DNA from: Mycobacterium sp. ITM-2016-00316
GTDB taxonomy: Bacteria > Actinomycetota > Actinomycetes > Mycobacteriales > Mycobacteriaceae
Assembly: GCF_002968335.2 (NCBI RefSeq)
Contig: NZ_CP134398.1
Location: forward strand, 1,736,001 to 1,800,000
DNA: 64,000 bases
Reading direction: 5' to 3'
Shown: piece by piece, positions 28,051-37,648 of the stretch
Layout: each line of letters starts with the position of its first letter
Position numbering within the stretch: the stretch's first letter is position 1
Translations under genes and position numbers: made by a program
Notes under the pieces: model-generated
Databases searched by the model: none
What the model was told of the DNA's origin: nothing
The model's input: only the letters and a program-made list of their open reading frames with translations

Positions 28051-28590
28051 CTATCCCGCGCCGTCAGCCGGTGGTGCCTCCGGTGTCACGGTCTGCGTCT
28101 CGGTCTGGGTTTCGGTGACCGTGCTGGTGCTCGTGCTGACCGACGTGCTCGGCGTGGTGGTCGTCGTGGTCGTGGTGGTGGTCGTCGACGGGGTGGTGGT
28201 CGTCGTCGTGGTCGTCGGCGCGGTGGTCGTGGTGGTCTCCGGGGTGGCCGTCACCGTTTCGGTCGGCACCGGCGCCACCGCCGACGTGGTCGCCGCCTCC
28301 GAGGACGACGTGGTCGACGACGTCGTCGTGCTGGTGGACGGCGACGAGTCACCGCTCAGCGCGTTGACGATGCCCCAGATCGCACCGACCAGCACCAGCG
28401 CGGCGATCGCGCCGATGACCACCAGCGCCGCGGGTTTGCGGTACCAGGGCTGCGGCGGCTCGGGTGGTTCGCCGCCGCCGGCGTAGGGATCGGCCGCCTC
28501 ATACGGCTGGGTGTAGTCGCTGTAGTTCGCGGCGTACTGGGTGGGTTCGTCGTCGTCGGAGTAGTAGCCGCCAGGTCCGTTGTTCGCCAT
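28051..28590 (-). CDS. Thr-rich single-pass membrane protein
   Basis: 179 aa. A Tyr/Pro/Asp-rich cytoplasmic N terminus (YYSDDDEPTQYAANYSDY) precedes WYRKPAALVVIGAIAALVLV, one membrane helix at about 50-72, and then an external domain of almost pure Thr/Ser with TETVTA and TETQTETQTVT segments. Such proteins are likely wall-spanning, O-glycosylated stalks in mycobacteria (inference). It resembles the Thr-rich protein at 17551 in design but not in detail. Alone between a terminator and the divergent-looking LigD-type locus. Confidence 0.75.
   Translation of the reverse strand: MANNGPGGYYSDDDEPTQYAANYSDYTQPYEAADPYAGGGEPPEPPQPWYRKPAALVVIGAIAALVLVGAIWGIVNALSGDSSPSTSTTTSSTTSSSEAATTSAVAPVPTETVTATPETTTTTAPTTTTTTTTPSTTTTTTTTTTTPSTSVSTSTSTVTETQTETQTVTPEAPPADGAG
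28153..28240 (-). repeat. Poly-Thr triplet tract
   Basis: On the minus strand ACC and ACG codons dominate, giving Thr runs of eight and eleven broken by Pro-Ser. On the plus strand the region reads as GTG/GTC triplets. Possible length polymorphism. Confidence 0.65.
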
Positions 28591-28656
28591 AGTGCTTCGA
28601 CCGTACGACGTTCGGATGACGAATTCGGGTAACGCGCCGGGCGTGCGTGAAACGGC

Positions 28657-29640
28657 TCAGCCCTCGCGGCGTGCCTTGGCCCGACGTTTGCCCTCGTGCA
28701 TGGCGGCGACCCGGGCGACCGGGATGGTGTGGCCCTGCTCGATCAGATCGTCGGGCAGCCGTTGCGGCGCCGGCATCGCCTCGGCCCACGGGTCGCGGTC
28801 ACCGAGGCGCTCCAGCGCGGTGTGCACGGTGAAGTCCGACGGGTGTACGTCGCCGAGTTCGGACCAGGAAAGCGGGAAGGACACCGTGGTGCATGGCTTT
28901 CCCCCGTCGCTTCCCTCGCCCCGACCCCGCAGCCGCGGGCTGTACGCCGCCGCCACTGTGGCCCCGCCGGAGCGGGTGGCGTCGACGAACACCTTGCCGG
29001 CCCGGTCCTCGACGATGAAAGCCGTTGTCGCGATGGCCGGATCGAGCGCCTCGGCGCGGGCGGCCAGCGCCCGGGTCGCCGCGGCCACGTCATCGCCGGA
29101 ACAGAAGTCGTCGACGGGCACGAAGATGTGCAGCCCGCGCGAGCCGCTGGTCTTCACCGCGCCCGTCAGCCCGCAGTCGGCCAGCGCCTGGCGCACCAGC
29201 TCGGCCACCGCGACCACCGCGGCGAAGTCCTCGGCGTCGGGCGGATCCAGGTCCAGGATCAGGTGGGTCGGTTGGTAGATGTTGTCGGCCAGGCCGAGCG
29301 CGGGGTGGTATTCGACGGCGCGCTGATTGGCCAGCCACAGCAGGGTGCGGCGGTCATCGCACAGCGCGTAGTGGACTTCGCGGTGCGAGGCCTCGGCCCA
29401 GATCGGCACGGTGCGCACCCAGTCCGGTGTGTATTTGGGCACGTTCTTCTGCATGAAGGGCGCGCGCCCGCGCAGCACCCGCAGCACGGTCAGCGGCCGG
29501 CCGGTCAGCACCGGCAGGATCCGGTCGGCGACCGCGTCCAGGTAGTCGACCAGGTCACGCTTGGTGGTCCCGGCGTCGGGACCCAGCGGCTGATCCAGGT
29601 TGGTCAGCTCGACGCCGGCTCGCTGCTCGTCCGCGGTCAT
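28657..29640 (-). CDS. Stand-alone LigD-type DNA polymerase/primase domain protein
   Basis: 327 aa archaeo-eukaryotic-primase-fold polymerase, like the POL domain of LigD but without nuclease or ligase domains. The metal-binding motif is LILDLDPPD (about 130-138), followed by VKTSGSRGLHIFVPV, and PFMQKNVPKYTPDWV is the family's template/phosphate-binding region. Mycobacteria carry such autonomous proteins (PolD) for gap filling and ribonucleotide incorporation during break or excision repair. Start at MTADEQRAG, 22 nt from the divergent proteasome-like gene, with which it shares a promoter region. Confidence 0.88.
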   Translation of the reverse strand: MTADEQRAGVELTNLDQPLGPDAGTTKRDLVDYLDAVADRILPVLTGRPLTVLRVLRGRAPFMQKNVPKYTPDWVRTVPIWAEASHREVHYALCDDRRTLLWLANQRAVEYHPALGLADNIYQPTHLILDLDPPDAEDFAAVVAVAELVRQALADCGLTGAVKTSGSRGLHIFVPVDDFCSGDDVAAATRALAARAEALDPAIATTAFIVEDRAGKVFVDATRSGGATVAAAYSPRLRGRGEGSDGGKPCTTVSFPLSWSELGDVHPSDFTVHTALERLGDRDPWAEAMPAPQRLPDDLIEQGHTIPVARVAAMHEGKRRAKARREG

Positions 29641-29662
29641 GGCTCCACCATAGGATCGTGGG

Positions 29663-30361
29663 ATGACTGTCGTCCTGGCCGTGAAGTGCGCCAACGGGAT
29701 CGTGTTGGCGTCGGATTCCCAGATCACCGATCCGGGCCGCGGCCTGACCTTCCCCGCGCAGAAGCTGCACCCGCTGGGGCAGTCCGCGGCCTGGGGCGGC
29801 AGCGGCTCCCGGGCGGTGCTCTACGACGTCGAGCAGTTGTTCACCGAGGAAGCCGAGGCCATCGTGGAGGCCAAGGACATCGGGCACGCCATCCAGGCCC
29901 GGGTCCGGCCGATCCTGGAGCATCACTACGAGAACTTCATCGCGCACGTGCCCGGCCAGGACAAGGCCGGCACCCCGGCCACCTACATCCTGGCCGCCGG
30001 CTATGTCGGGGACCGGCCGTTCATCATCGATCTGGACCCGAACGCGCTGCTCGGTCATCACGAGGAGACCGGTTTCCAGGCGGTCGGCAGTGGCGCGCCC
30101 ATGGCGCAGCAGGCGCACGCGTTGCTCACCCATTTCCAGATGCCCGATCGCGATGTGGACTACGGCGTGGTCGCGGCCCTGCGGGTGCTCGATGCGCTGG
30201 ACGCCTCGTCGTCGAGTGTCGGCGGGCCGATGGATCTGTGCCGGATCACCCCGGGTGAGGGCGCTCAGCACCTGACGCCCAAACAGGTCGACGCGGTCCG
30301 CAAGGACGTGGCCCGGTGGGTGAAGCTCAAGCAGCAGGCGCTCGACGACCTGTTCGGCTGA
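29663..30361 (+). CDS. Orphan proteasome-beta-like Ntn hydrolase
   Basis: 232 aa. After the initiator Met the protein begins TVVLAVKCANGIVLASDSQ; counting that Thr as 1, Asp falls at 17 and Lys at 33 (FPAQKLHPLG), the exact catalytic spacing of proteasome beta subunits. There is no propeptide, unlike PrcB, so Met removal alone would expose the nucleophile. Later segments (GTPATYILAAGYVGDRPFII, VGSGAPMAQQAHALL) fit the fold. It is separate from any prcBA-pup-mpa locus and differs from the Anbu protein at 36182. The C-terminal 35 residues are charged. Target and oligomeric state unknown. Confidence 0.8.
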   Translation: MTVVLAVKCANGIVLASDSQITDPGRGLTFPAQKLHPLGQSAAWGGSGSRAVLYDVEQLFTEEAEAIVEAKDIGHAIQARVRPILEHHYENFIAHVPGQDKAGTPATYILAAGYVGDRPFIIDLDPNALLGHHEETGFQAVGSGAPMAQQAHALLTHFQMPDRDVDYGVVAALRVLDALDASSSSVGGPMDLCRITPGEGAQHLTPKQVDAVRKDVARWVKLKQQALDDLFG

Positions 30362-30462
30362 GTCTGTGAAGTTGCTGTCAATCCGGCGCATCGGTTGGCA
30401 ATTGTTAACTTAGCTACGTAAATTACGCCCGACAGCGATTCTGTAATCCCGACGGGCCACAA

Positions 30463-33303
30463 ATGAAGACCACCACCGATCGATCCAGGATCGCGCATCT
30501 CATCCGGGTGCTCTCGGTACCCATCGTGCTGGGCTGGCTGGCGCTGACGGTGGCGACCAACGTGCTGGTGCCCTCGCTGGAAAAGGTCGGCGAGGCGAAC
30601 ACCGTCGGGCTCAGCGCCCGGGACGCGCCGGCGATGATCTCGATGCGCCAGATCGGCGCCAACTTCGAGGAGTTCGACTCCGACAGCAACGCCATGGTGG
30701 TGCTGGAGGGCGATCAGCCGCTCGGCGCCGAAGCCCACCACTACTACGACGGCCTCATCGACAAGTTCGAGGCCGACCCCGCCCACATCCAGCACGTGGC
30801 CGACTTCTGGGGTGACACCCTGACCGCGGCCGGCGCGCAGAGCGCCGACGGCAAATCCGCCTACGTCCAGCTCTACCTGCACGGCAACCAGGGTGAGACG
30901 CTGGCCAACGAGTCGGTGGAGGCGGTCCGCGATATCGTCGCGCAGACCCCGCCGCCGCCCGGGCTGCAGGTCTTCGTCACCGGCGGCGCACCGCTGATCT
31001 CCGATCAGCACCACGCCGGCGACAAGAGCATCGCCAAGGTCACCATGATCACCCTCGGCGTCATCCTGCTGATGCTGCTGATCGTGTACCGCTCCATCGG
31101 CACCACCGTGCTGATCCTGCTCATGGTGTTCGTCGAACTCGGCGCCGCCCGCGGTGTGGTGGCATTCTTGGCCAACGCCGGGGTGATCGGGCTGTCCACC
31201 TTCGCGGTGAACCTGCTGACGCTGATGATCATCGCGGCGGGCACCGACTACGCCATCTTCGCCGTCGGCCGCTATCAGGAGGCGCGCGGTGCCGGGGAAG
31301 ACCGGGAAGCCGCGTACTACAGCATGTTCGGTGGTACCGCGCATGTGGTGCTGGGGTCCGGGCTGACCATCGCCGGGGCCATGCTGTGCCTGTCGTTCAC
31401 CCGGCTGCCGTACTTCCAGACCATGGGGGTGCCGTGCGCGATCGGCACCCTGGTCGCGGTGCTCGCGGCGCTGACACTGGGTCCGGCGGTCATCACGATA
31501 GGCAGCCGCTTCGGCCGGTTCGAGCCCAAACGCGCCATCCGGTCCCGGGGCTGGCGCCGCATCGGGGTCACCGTGGTGCGCTGGCCCGGACCGGTGCTGG
31601 TGGCCAGCCTGGCGCTGGCGCTCATCGGTCTGGTGACCCTGCCCGGCTACAAGACGAACTACGACGCCCGGCGCTACCTGCCGGCGGACCTGTCGGCGAA
31701 TGTCGGATACGACGCCGCCGAACGGCATTTCAGCGCCGCCCGGATGAACCCCGAACTGCTGATGGTGGAGAGCGACCGCGATCTGCGCAACCCGGCCGAC
31801 TTCCTGGTCATCAACAAGATCGCCAAGGGCATTCTCGCCGTCCCCGGTGTGGCGCGGGTGCAGACCATCACCCGGCCCAACGGAAAACCCATCGAGCACA
31901 CCACGATTCCGTTCATGCTGAGCCAGCAGGGCGCCACCCAGACGATGAACGAGAAGTACCGCCAGGACCAGTTCGCCGACATGCTCAAGCAGGCCGACGA
32001 CATGCAAACCAATATCGAGACCATGCAGCAGCTCTCGTCCGTCACCGAGCAGATGGCCGCCACCACCCACTCGATGGTGCTCAAGACCACCGACATGACG
32101 CTCGACATCGCCGAAATGCGGGATCACATCGCCGATTTCGACGACTTCCTGCGGCCCATCCGCAACTATTTCTACTGGGAACCGCACTGCTATGACATCC
32201 CGGTCTGCTGGACCATGCGGTCGGTCTTCGACACCCTGGACGGTATCGACATCCTGACCGCCGACATCCAGGAGCTGGTGCCCGACCTGCAGCGCCTGGA
32301 CACGTTGCTGCCGCAGATGGTCGCGCTGATGCCGGAGAACATCCGCGTCATGGAGAACATGCGCAACTCGATGCTGACGATGTATCAGACCCAGAAGGGC
32401 ATGCAGGATCAGGGCTCGGCCATGCAGGAGAACTCGACGGCCATGGGGGAGGCCTTCGACGCGTCCCGCAACGACGACACCTTCTACCTGCCGCCGGAGG
32501 CGTTCGAGAACGAGGACTTCAAGCGCGGGATGGAGAACTTCATCTCACCCGACGGAAAGTCGGTGCGGTTCATCATCAGTCATGAGGGTGACCCGGCCAC
32601 CCCCGAGGGCATCGCGCACGTCGACCCCATCAAGACGGCCGCCAAGGAAGCCATCAAGGGCACCCCGCTGGAGGGCTCCAAGATCTTCCTCGCCGGCACC
32701 GCGGCCACCTACAAGGACATGCACGACGGTGCGCAGTGGGATCTCGTGATCGCCGGGATCGCCGCCGCCGCCTTGATTTTCGTGATCATGCTGCTGATCA
32801 CCCGGGCCCTGGTGGCGGCCGCGGTGATCGTCGGCACCGTGTTGTTGTCGCTGGGTGCCTCCTTCGGCATGTCGGTGCTGCTGTGGCAGCACCTGATCGG
32901 GCTGGAACTGCACTGGATGGTGCTGCCCATGTCGGTGATCCTGCTGCTGGCGGTGGGCTCGGACTACAACCTGCTGCTGGTGTCCCGGTTCAAGGAGGAA
33001 CTGGACGGCGGGCTCAAGACCGGCATCATCCGGGCCATGGCGGGCACCGGATCGGTGGTCACCTCGGCCGGGCTGGTGTTCGCGTTCACCATGGCCTCGT
33101 TCGCGTTCAGCGATCTGACGGTGATGGCCCAGGTCGGCACCACCATCGCGCTGGGATTGTTGTTCGACACCCTGGTCGTGCGCTCCTTCATGACACCCGC
33201 GATCGCCGCCCTGCTGGGCAAGTGGTTCTGGTGGCCGCAGGTGATCCGTACCGAGGCCTCGCAGCGCCGCCTGGCGGCGCGGGGAATCGACGTGCCCGCG
33301 TAG
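30463..33303 (+). CDS. MmpL-family RND transporter
   Basis: 946 aa, standard for MmpL lipid exporters or efflux pumps. The first helix is [20 protein letters not shown], followed by a large periplasmic domain and two six-helix bundles. Proton-relay Asp-Tyr pairs are present in both halves: [14 protein letters not shown] (D262) and [16 protein letters not shown] (D834). The second external loop contains a Met-rich helical stretch ([20 protein letters not shown]). No MmpS gene accompanies it. The leader has AT-rich DNA with a small palindrome CGTAAATTACG at 30417-30427, possibly an operator. Substrate unknown. Confidence 0.93.
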   Translation: MKTTTDRSRIAHLIRVLSVPIVLGWLALTVATNVLVPSLEKVGEANTVGLSARDAPAMISMRQIGANFEEFDSDSNAMVVLEGDQPLGAEAHHYYDGLIDKFEADPAHIQHVADFWGDTLTAAGAQSADGKSAYVQLYLHGNQGETLANESVEAVRDIVAQTPPPPGLQVFVTGGAPLISDQHHAGDKSIAKVTMITLGVILLMLLIVYRSIGTTVLILLMVFVELGAARGVVAFLANAGVIGLSTFAVNLLTLMIIAAGTDYAIFAVGRYQEARGAGEDREAAYYSMFGGTAHVVLGSGLTIAGAMLCLSFTRLPYFQTMGVPCAIGTLVAVLAALTLGPAVITIGSRFGRFEPKRAIRSRGWRRIGVTVVRWPGPVLVASLALALIGLVTLPGYKTNYDARRYLPADLSANVGYDAAERHFSAARMNPELLMVESDRDLRNPADFLVINKIAKGILAVPGVARVQTITRPNGKPIEHTTIPFMLSQQGATQTMNEKYRQDQFADMLKQADDMQTNIETMQQLSSVTEQMAATTHSMVLKTTDMTLDIAEMRDHIADFDDFLRPIRNYFYWEPHCYDIPVCWTMRSVFDTLDGIDILTADIQELVPDLQRLDTLLPQMVALMPENIRVMENMRNSMLTMYQTQKGMQDQGSAMQENSTAMGEAFDASRNDDTFYLPPEAFENEDFKRGMENFISPDGKSVRFIISHEGDPATPEGIAHVDPIKTAAKEAIKGTPLEGSKIFLAGTAATYKDMHDGAQWDLVIAGIAAAALIFVIMLLITRALVAAAVIVGTVLLSLGASFGMSVLLWQHLIGLELHWMVLPMSVILLLAVGSDYNLLLVSRFKEELDGGLKTGIIRAMAGTGSVVTSAGLVFAFTMASFAFSDLTVMAQVGTTIALGLLFDTLVVRSFMTPAIAALLGKWFWWPQVIRTEASQRRLAARGIDVPA

Positions 33304-33342
33304 GCTGGGTGCATCGACAATTCCCGGCACGATCCCATCCGC

Positions 33343-34353
33343 GTGGCCGTGCTGGCGCCGATCGCGTGGCGGACACCGCCGCGGCACTACGGCCCGTGGG
33401 AACAGTTCGCCTCGCTGCTCACCGAGGGTCTGGTCGCCGCCGGGCATGAGGTCACCCTGTTCGCCACCGCCGACTCGCTCACCTCCGCCGAGCTGGTGTC
33501 CACCGCGGCGGGCGGCTGGTCCGAGGATTCGTCGATCGACGCCAAGGTCGCCGAATGCCTGCACATCGCGTCGGTCTTCGAACGCGCCGCCGACTTCGAG
33601 GTCATCCACAACGGATTCGACTTCCTGCCGCTCACCTACAGCGATCTGGTGCGCACACCGGTGGTCACCACCATCCACGGGTTCTCCTCGGAGCGCATCG
33701 TCCCCGTCTACCGGCGCTACAACGATCGGGGCGCCTACGTGTCGATCAGCGACGCCGACCGCCACCCCGCCCTGCGCTACGCCGCCACCATCCACCACGG
33801 CATCGACACCGACCGGTTCGCCCTACACCCGGAGCCCGGTGAGCATCTGTTGTTCTTCGGTCGCATCCACCCCGACAAGGGCACCGCCCGTGCCATCGAG
33901 GTCGCGCGGCGCTGCGGCCGTCGGCTCGACATCGCCGGAATCATCCAGGACGAGAACTACTTTCGCGAGGCCGTCGAACCCCATATCGACGGCGAGACGG
34001 TGCGCTACCTCGGTGCCGTCGACGCCGCGGGACGCGCCGAAGCGCTCGGCGGTGCGCACGCGTTGCTGCACCTCATCGACTTCGACGAGCCCTTCGGCTA
34101 CAGCGTGGTGGAGGCGATGGCCTGTGGCACACCGGTGATCGCCTACAACCGGGGCTCGATGAACGAGCTCATCGAGCATGGGGTGACCGGATATCTGGTG
34201 GACGATCCGGACTCGGCGGTGGCCGCCGTCGGTGCGGTCGGCGGACTGGACCGTCCGAAGATCCGTGAGCTGACCGAGGGCCGCTTCACCATCGCGGCGA
34301 TGGTCGACAAGTACGTGGACGTGTACCGCGGTGTGATCGGCGGGCGCGCGTGA
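33343..34353 (+). CDS. Family 4 (GT-B) glycosyltransferase
   Basis: 336 aa. The N-terminal domain starts VAVLAPIAWRTPPRHYGPWE and the C-terminal nucleotide-sugar domain has LLFFGRIHPDKGTARAIEVA, then DFDEPFGYSVVEAMACGTPV with the E-x7-E type motif of retaining GT4 enzymes. No frame-preserving ATG exists; GTG 33343 is the only sensible start after the in-frame stop. It overlaps the next gene by GTGA, coupling it to the alpha-glucosidase and suggesting a shared role in a glucoside or glucan (inference). Confidence 0.85.
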   Translation: MAVLAPIAWRTPPRHYGPWEQFASLLTEGLVAAGHEVTLFATADSLTSAELVSTAAGGWSEDSSIDAKVAECLHIASVFERAADFEVIHNGFDFLPLTYSDLVRTPVVTTIHGFSSERIVPVYRRYNDRGAYVSISDADRHPALRYAATIHHGIDTDRFALHPEPGEHLLFFGRIHPDKGTARAIEVARRCGRRLDIAGIIQDENYFREAVEPHIDGETVRYLGAVDAAGRAEALGGAHALLHLIDFDEPFGYSVVEAMACGTPVIAYNRGSMNELIEHGVTGYLVDDPDSAVAAVGAVGGLDRPKIRELTEGRFTIAAMVDKYVDVYRGVIGGRA

Positions 34354-36056
34354 CGCCGTGGTGGAAGTCGGCGGTCGTCTACCAGATCTATCCGCGCAGC
34401 TTCGCCGACTCCAATGGGGACGGGATCGGGGACCTGGGCGGCATCCTGGGTCGGCTCGATCACCTCGCCGCGCTCGGGGTCGACGTCATCTGGCTGTCAC
34501 CGGTCTACCGCTCGCCGCAGGCCGACAACGGTTACGACATCAGCGATTACCACGATATCGATCCGCTGTTCGGGACGCTGGCCGATATCGACACCTTGAT
34601 CGCCAGGGTGCATGCGCTCGGGATGAAACTGGTGATGGACCTGGTGGTCAATCACACCTCCGCCGAGCACCCGTGGTTCACCGAATCGCGCTCCTCGCTA
34701 GATAATCCGAAGCGGGACTGGTACATCTGGCGTGATGCCCGCGACGGCGGCGAGCCGAACAACTGGGGATCGTTCTTCTCCGGGCCGGCCTGGAGTTGGG
34801 ATCCCGGCACCGAACAGTTCTACCTGCACCTGTTCGACCGCACCCAACCGGACCTGAACTGGCAGAACCCCGAGGTCCGAAAGGCGGTGCAGGACATCAT
34901 GGTGTGGTGGCTGGACCGCGGTGTCGACGGATTCCGGATGGACGTCATCAACTTCATCTCCAAGGTCGACGGGCTGCCCGACGCACGGCCGGTGCCGTTG
35001 CAGCGCCATGTCATCGCCTTCGACGGGTTCGCCGACGGGCCGCGCGTGCACGACTATCTGGGCGAGCTGACCCGCACCGTGTTCGGCGGCCGCGACGGCG
35101 AGTACCTCACCGTCGGTGAGATGCCCGGCGTGACGACCGAGCGGGCCCGCCTCTACACCGACCCGGCGCGCGGCGAGGTGGACATGGTGTTCCAGTTCGA
35201 GCACATGGCGATCGACCAGAGTCCCACCGACAAGTTCGAGGACCGCGGCCTGGACCTCGTGGCGCTCAAAGCCACGATGCACCGTTGGCAGGCCGCGCTC
35301 GCCGACACCGGCTGGAACAGCCTGTACTGGAGCAATCACGATCAGCCGCGGGTGGTGTCCCGGTTCGGTGATGACGATCTCGCGTACTGGGCCGCCTCGG
35401 CCAAGGCGCTGGCCACCGTGCTGCACGGGATGCGCGGCACCCCGTTCATCTATCAGGGTGAAGAACTCGGCATGACGAACCACCCGTTCCGGTACCCGCA
35501 GGACTACCGGGATCTCGAGGCGGTCAACTACTACGACGACGTCCTGGCCCGCGGCGGTGACACCGCGCAGGCGCTGGCCGGACTGGCCCGGATGAGCCGC
35601 GACAACGCCCGCACCCCCATGCAGTGGGACGCCGGCGAGCACGCGGGGTTCAGTACCGGCGAGCCGTGGCTGCCGGTCAACCCCAACCACCGCTGGTTGA
35701 ACGCCGAGGTGCAAACGGCCACCACGGATTCGGTGCTCGCGCACTATCAGGCGCTGATCCGGTTGCGGCACGAGCTGCCGATCCTCGCCGAGGGCGACTT
35801 CACGCCGGTGTTCCCCGACGACCCGCAGATCTGGGCCTACACCAGAGCGACCGCGGAGCACCGTCTGTTGGTGATCGCCAACTGCGGCCGCGACACCCGC
35901 ACCGTCGACATCGGCGCGGAATGGGAGGGGGCGCAGCTGCTGCTGGGCAACCTGCCCGGCACCCCGGCCGGGTCGTCGTCGCTGGAGTTGCCGGGATGGG
36001 ATGCGCGCATCTATTCGATCGCCCGCCACGCTGCCGCACGCCGCCGACCGGCGTAG
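34350..36056 (+). CDS. GH13 alpha-glucosidase (maltase-type)
   Basis: 568 aa alpha-amylase-family enzyme. All conserved regions are visible: DLVVNHTSAEHPWF (region I), GFRMDVINFISK with the nucleophile Asp (region II), TVGEMPG with the acid/base Glu (region III) and WSNHDQPRVVSRF (region IV). The start WWKSAVVYQIYPRSFADSNG is typical of oligo-1,6-glucosidase/maltase members, and region III then II order suggests hydrolysis of short alpha-glucosides rather than trehalose synthesis. No signal peptide, so it is cytoplasmic. GTG start overlaps the glycosyltransferase stop. Confidence 0.9.
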   Translation: MTPWWKSAVVYQIYPRSFADSNGDGIGDLGGILGRLDHLAALGVDVIWLSPVYRSPQADNGYDISDYHDIDPLFGTLADIDTLIARVHALGMKLVMDLVVNHTSAEHPWFTESRSSLDNPKRDWYIWRDARDGGEPNNWGSFFSGPAWSWDPGTEQFYLHLFDRTQPDLNWQNPEVRKAVQDIMVWWLDRGVDGFRMDVINFISKVDGLPDARPVPLQRHVIAFDGFADGPRVHDYLGELTRTVFGGRDGEYLTVGEMPGVTTERARLYTDPARGEVDMVFQFEHMAIDQSPTDKFEDRGLDLVALKATMHRWQAALADTGWNSLYWSNHDQPRVVSRFGDDDLAYWAASAKALATVLHGMRGTPFIYQGEELGMTNHPFRYPQDYRDLEAVNYYDDVLARGGDTAQALAGLARMSRDNARTPMQWDAGEHAGFSTGEPWLPVNPNHRWLNAEVQTATTDSVLAHYQALIRLRHELPILAEGDFTPVFPDDPQIWAYTRATAEHRLLVIANCGRDTRTVDIGAEWEGAQLLLGNLPGTPAGSSSLELPGWDARIYSIARHAAARRRPA

Positions 36057-36181
36057 AGTCGAGGAATCGACGGCGTCGAGCCGGGGAATCAACTCCCGGC
36101 CCTGAGCACGCCGTCGTCTGCCACGAGTCAGAGCTACCCGTCCTGCGAACGGGGAATCGGCATGCGCGGCTGTGGTATCTC

Positions 36182-36907
36182 ATGACCTACTGCATCGGGG
36201 TACTGCTGGAGGACGGCATCATCTTCGCGTCCGACTCGCGCACCAACGCCGGGGTCGACAACGTCGCGAAGTTCTGCAAGATGTCGGTCTTCGAGACTCC
36301 CGGTGACCGGGTGATCACCTTGCTGAGCTCGGGCAACCTGGCCGGCACCCAGGCCATCATCAGCGTGCTGCGCCAGCGCTGCGCCGACGGTCCGTCGCCC
36401 ACCAATCTCCTCGGCGCCACCACCATGTTCGACGCCGCCCGGCTGGTCTCGGACGCGATGCGCGAGACCGAGCAACGCGATGCGGGCTACCTGAACAAAA
36501 ACCCGACCGGTTTCAACGCCTCGTTCATCATCGGCGGTCAACTCGCAGGCGAACCGATGCGACTGTTCCGCATCTACGCCGAGGGCAACTTCATCGAGGC
36601 GGGCACCGACACCCTGTTCTTGCAGACAGGTGAGGCCAAGTATGGCAAGCCGATTCTGGACCGGGTGCTGACCCCGCAGACATCCCTGGCGGATGCGACG
36701 AAATGCGTGCTGGTGTCCTTCGATTCGACCATGCGCAGCAACCTGTCGGTGGGCATGCCGATCGACCTCATCAGCTACCAACGGGACAGCCTGTGCGTGC
36801 GGCGACGCCGATTCGACGACGGCGACCCGTATTTCACCGCGGTCAGCGAGGCCTGGAGCGAAGGCACCCGGACGGTGTTCGCCAAGCTGCCCGAAATTCG
36901 TTGGTGA
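36182..36907 (+). CDS. Anbu proteasome-type peptidase
   Basis: 241 aa ancestral proteasome homologue (Anbu/BPH). After Met removal the N terminus is TYCIGVLLEDGIIFASDSRT with Thr1 and Asp17, and TNAGVDNVAKFCKMSVFE follows, giving Lys at 29 and 32 near the catalytic Lys site. FNASFIIGGQLAGEPMRLFR and DSTMRSNLSVGMPIDL are strong family segments. In other bacteria Anbu occurs with transglutaminase-like, alpha-E and ATP-grasp genes thought to make or trim peptide-like products; here an N-formylglutamate amidohydrolase and a transglutaminase gene follow within 9 nt and an overlap. Confidence 0.92.
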   Translation: MTYCIGVLLEDGIIFASDSRTNAGVDNVAKFCKMSVFETPGDRVITLLSSGNLAGTQAIISVLRQRCADGPSPTNLLGATTMFDAARLVSDAMRETEQRDAGYLNKNPTGFNASFIIGGQLAGEPMRLFRIYAEGNFIEAGTDTLFLQTGEAKYGKPILDRVLTPQTSLADATKCVLVSFDSTMRSNLSVGMPIDLISYQRDSLCVRRRRFDDGDPYFTAVSEAWSEGTRTVFAKLPEIRW

Positions 36908-36916
36908 CCAACCGCC

Positions 36917-37648
36917 ATGGCCCGCCTGCTGATCACCTGCGAGCACGGGGGCAACGGGGTGCCGGTGCCGTTTCGTCCGCTCTTCGTCCGGCACCAGGAC
37001 CTGCTCGATACCCATCGCGGCTGGGATCCCGGTGCCCTGGTGATGGCCGAGGCGCTCGCCGCGGCGTGCCGGGCGCCGCTGGTGTCGTCGACGACGAGCC
37101 GGCTGCTCATCGACCTGAACCGTTCGCTGGGCCACCGGCACGTCTTCTCGCCGATCACCCGGGCGGCACCGGCGGCGGTTCGGGACCAGATCGTCGAGGA
37201 GCACTACCGGCCCTACCGTGACGAGGTCGAAAGCCGTGTCGCGCAGATGGTTTCCAGCGGGCAGCGGGTGATCCACCTGTCGTCGCACAGCTTCACCCCG
37301 GAGCTGGACGGCGTGGTGCGCCGGACCGACGTCGGACTGCTCTATGACCCGCGCCGGCCGGGGGAGGTCGAGACCGGTATGCGCTGGCAGCGATCATTGG
37401 CGGCGGTGGCGCCGCAGCTGCGGGTGCGGCGCAACTATCCGTACGCGGGCAAGGCCGACGGCCTGACCTCCCATCTGCGCAAGCGTTTCGCGCCGGGCGA
37501 CTACGTCGGGATCGAACTGGAGATCAACCAGCGCATCGTGCTCGCCGCCGGCCGGGCCTTCAGCGAGCTACGTCGCGCGCTGATCGACTCGCTGCACGCG
37601 GTCACCGACCCCGAACTGCACCGCGAAAGAACAGGCAGGACACCATGA
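36917..37648 (+). CDS. N-formylglutamate amidohydrolase-family protein
   Basis: 243 aa zinc amidohydrolase family. LITCEHGGNGVPVPFRP is the metal-site N-terminal motif, RLLIDLNRSLGHRHVFSPI follows, and VIHLSSHSFTP carries the second His. The classical enzyme frees glutamate from N-formylglutamate in histidine breakdown, but no hut genes are near. Sitting between Anbu and a transglutaminase, it may instead process gamma-glutamyl or N-acyl peptides (inference). Starts 9 nt after Anbu and overlaps the next gene by ATGA. Confidence 0.85.
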   Translation: MARLLITCEHGGNGVPVPFRPLFVRHQDLLDTHRGWDPGALVMAEALAAACRAPLVSSTTSRLLIDLNRSLGHRHVFSPITRAAPAAVRDQIVEEHYRPYRDEVESRVAQMVSSGQRVIHLSSHSFTPELDGVVRRTDVGLLYDPRRPGEVETGMRWQRSLAAVAPQLRVRRNYPYAGKADGLTSHLRKRFAPGDYVGIELEINQRIVLAAGRAFSELRRALIDSLHAVTDPELHRERTGRTP

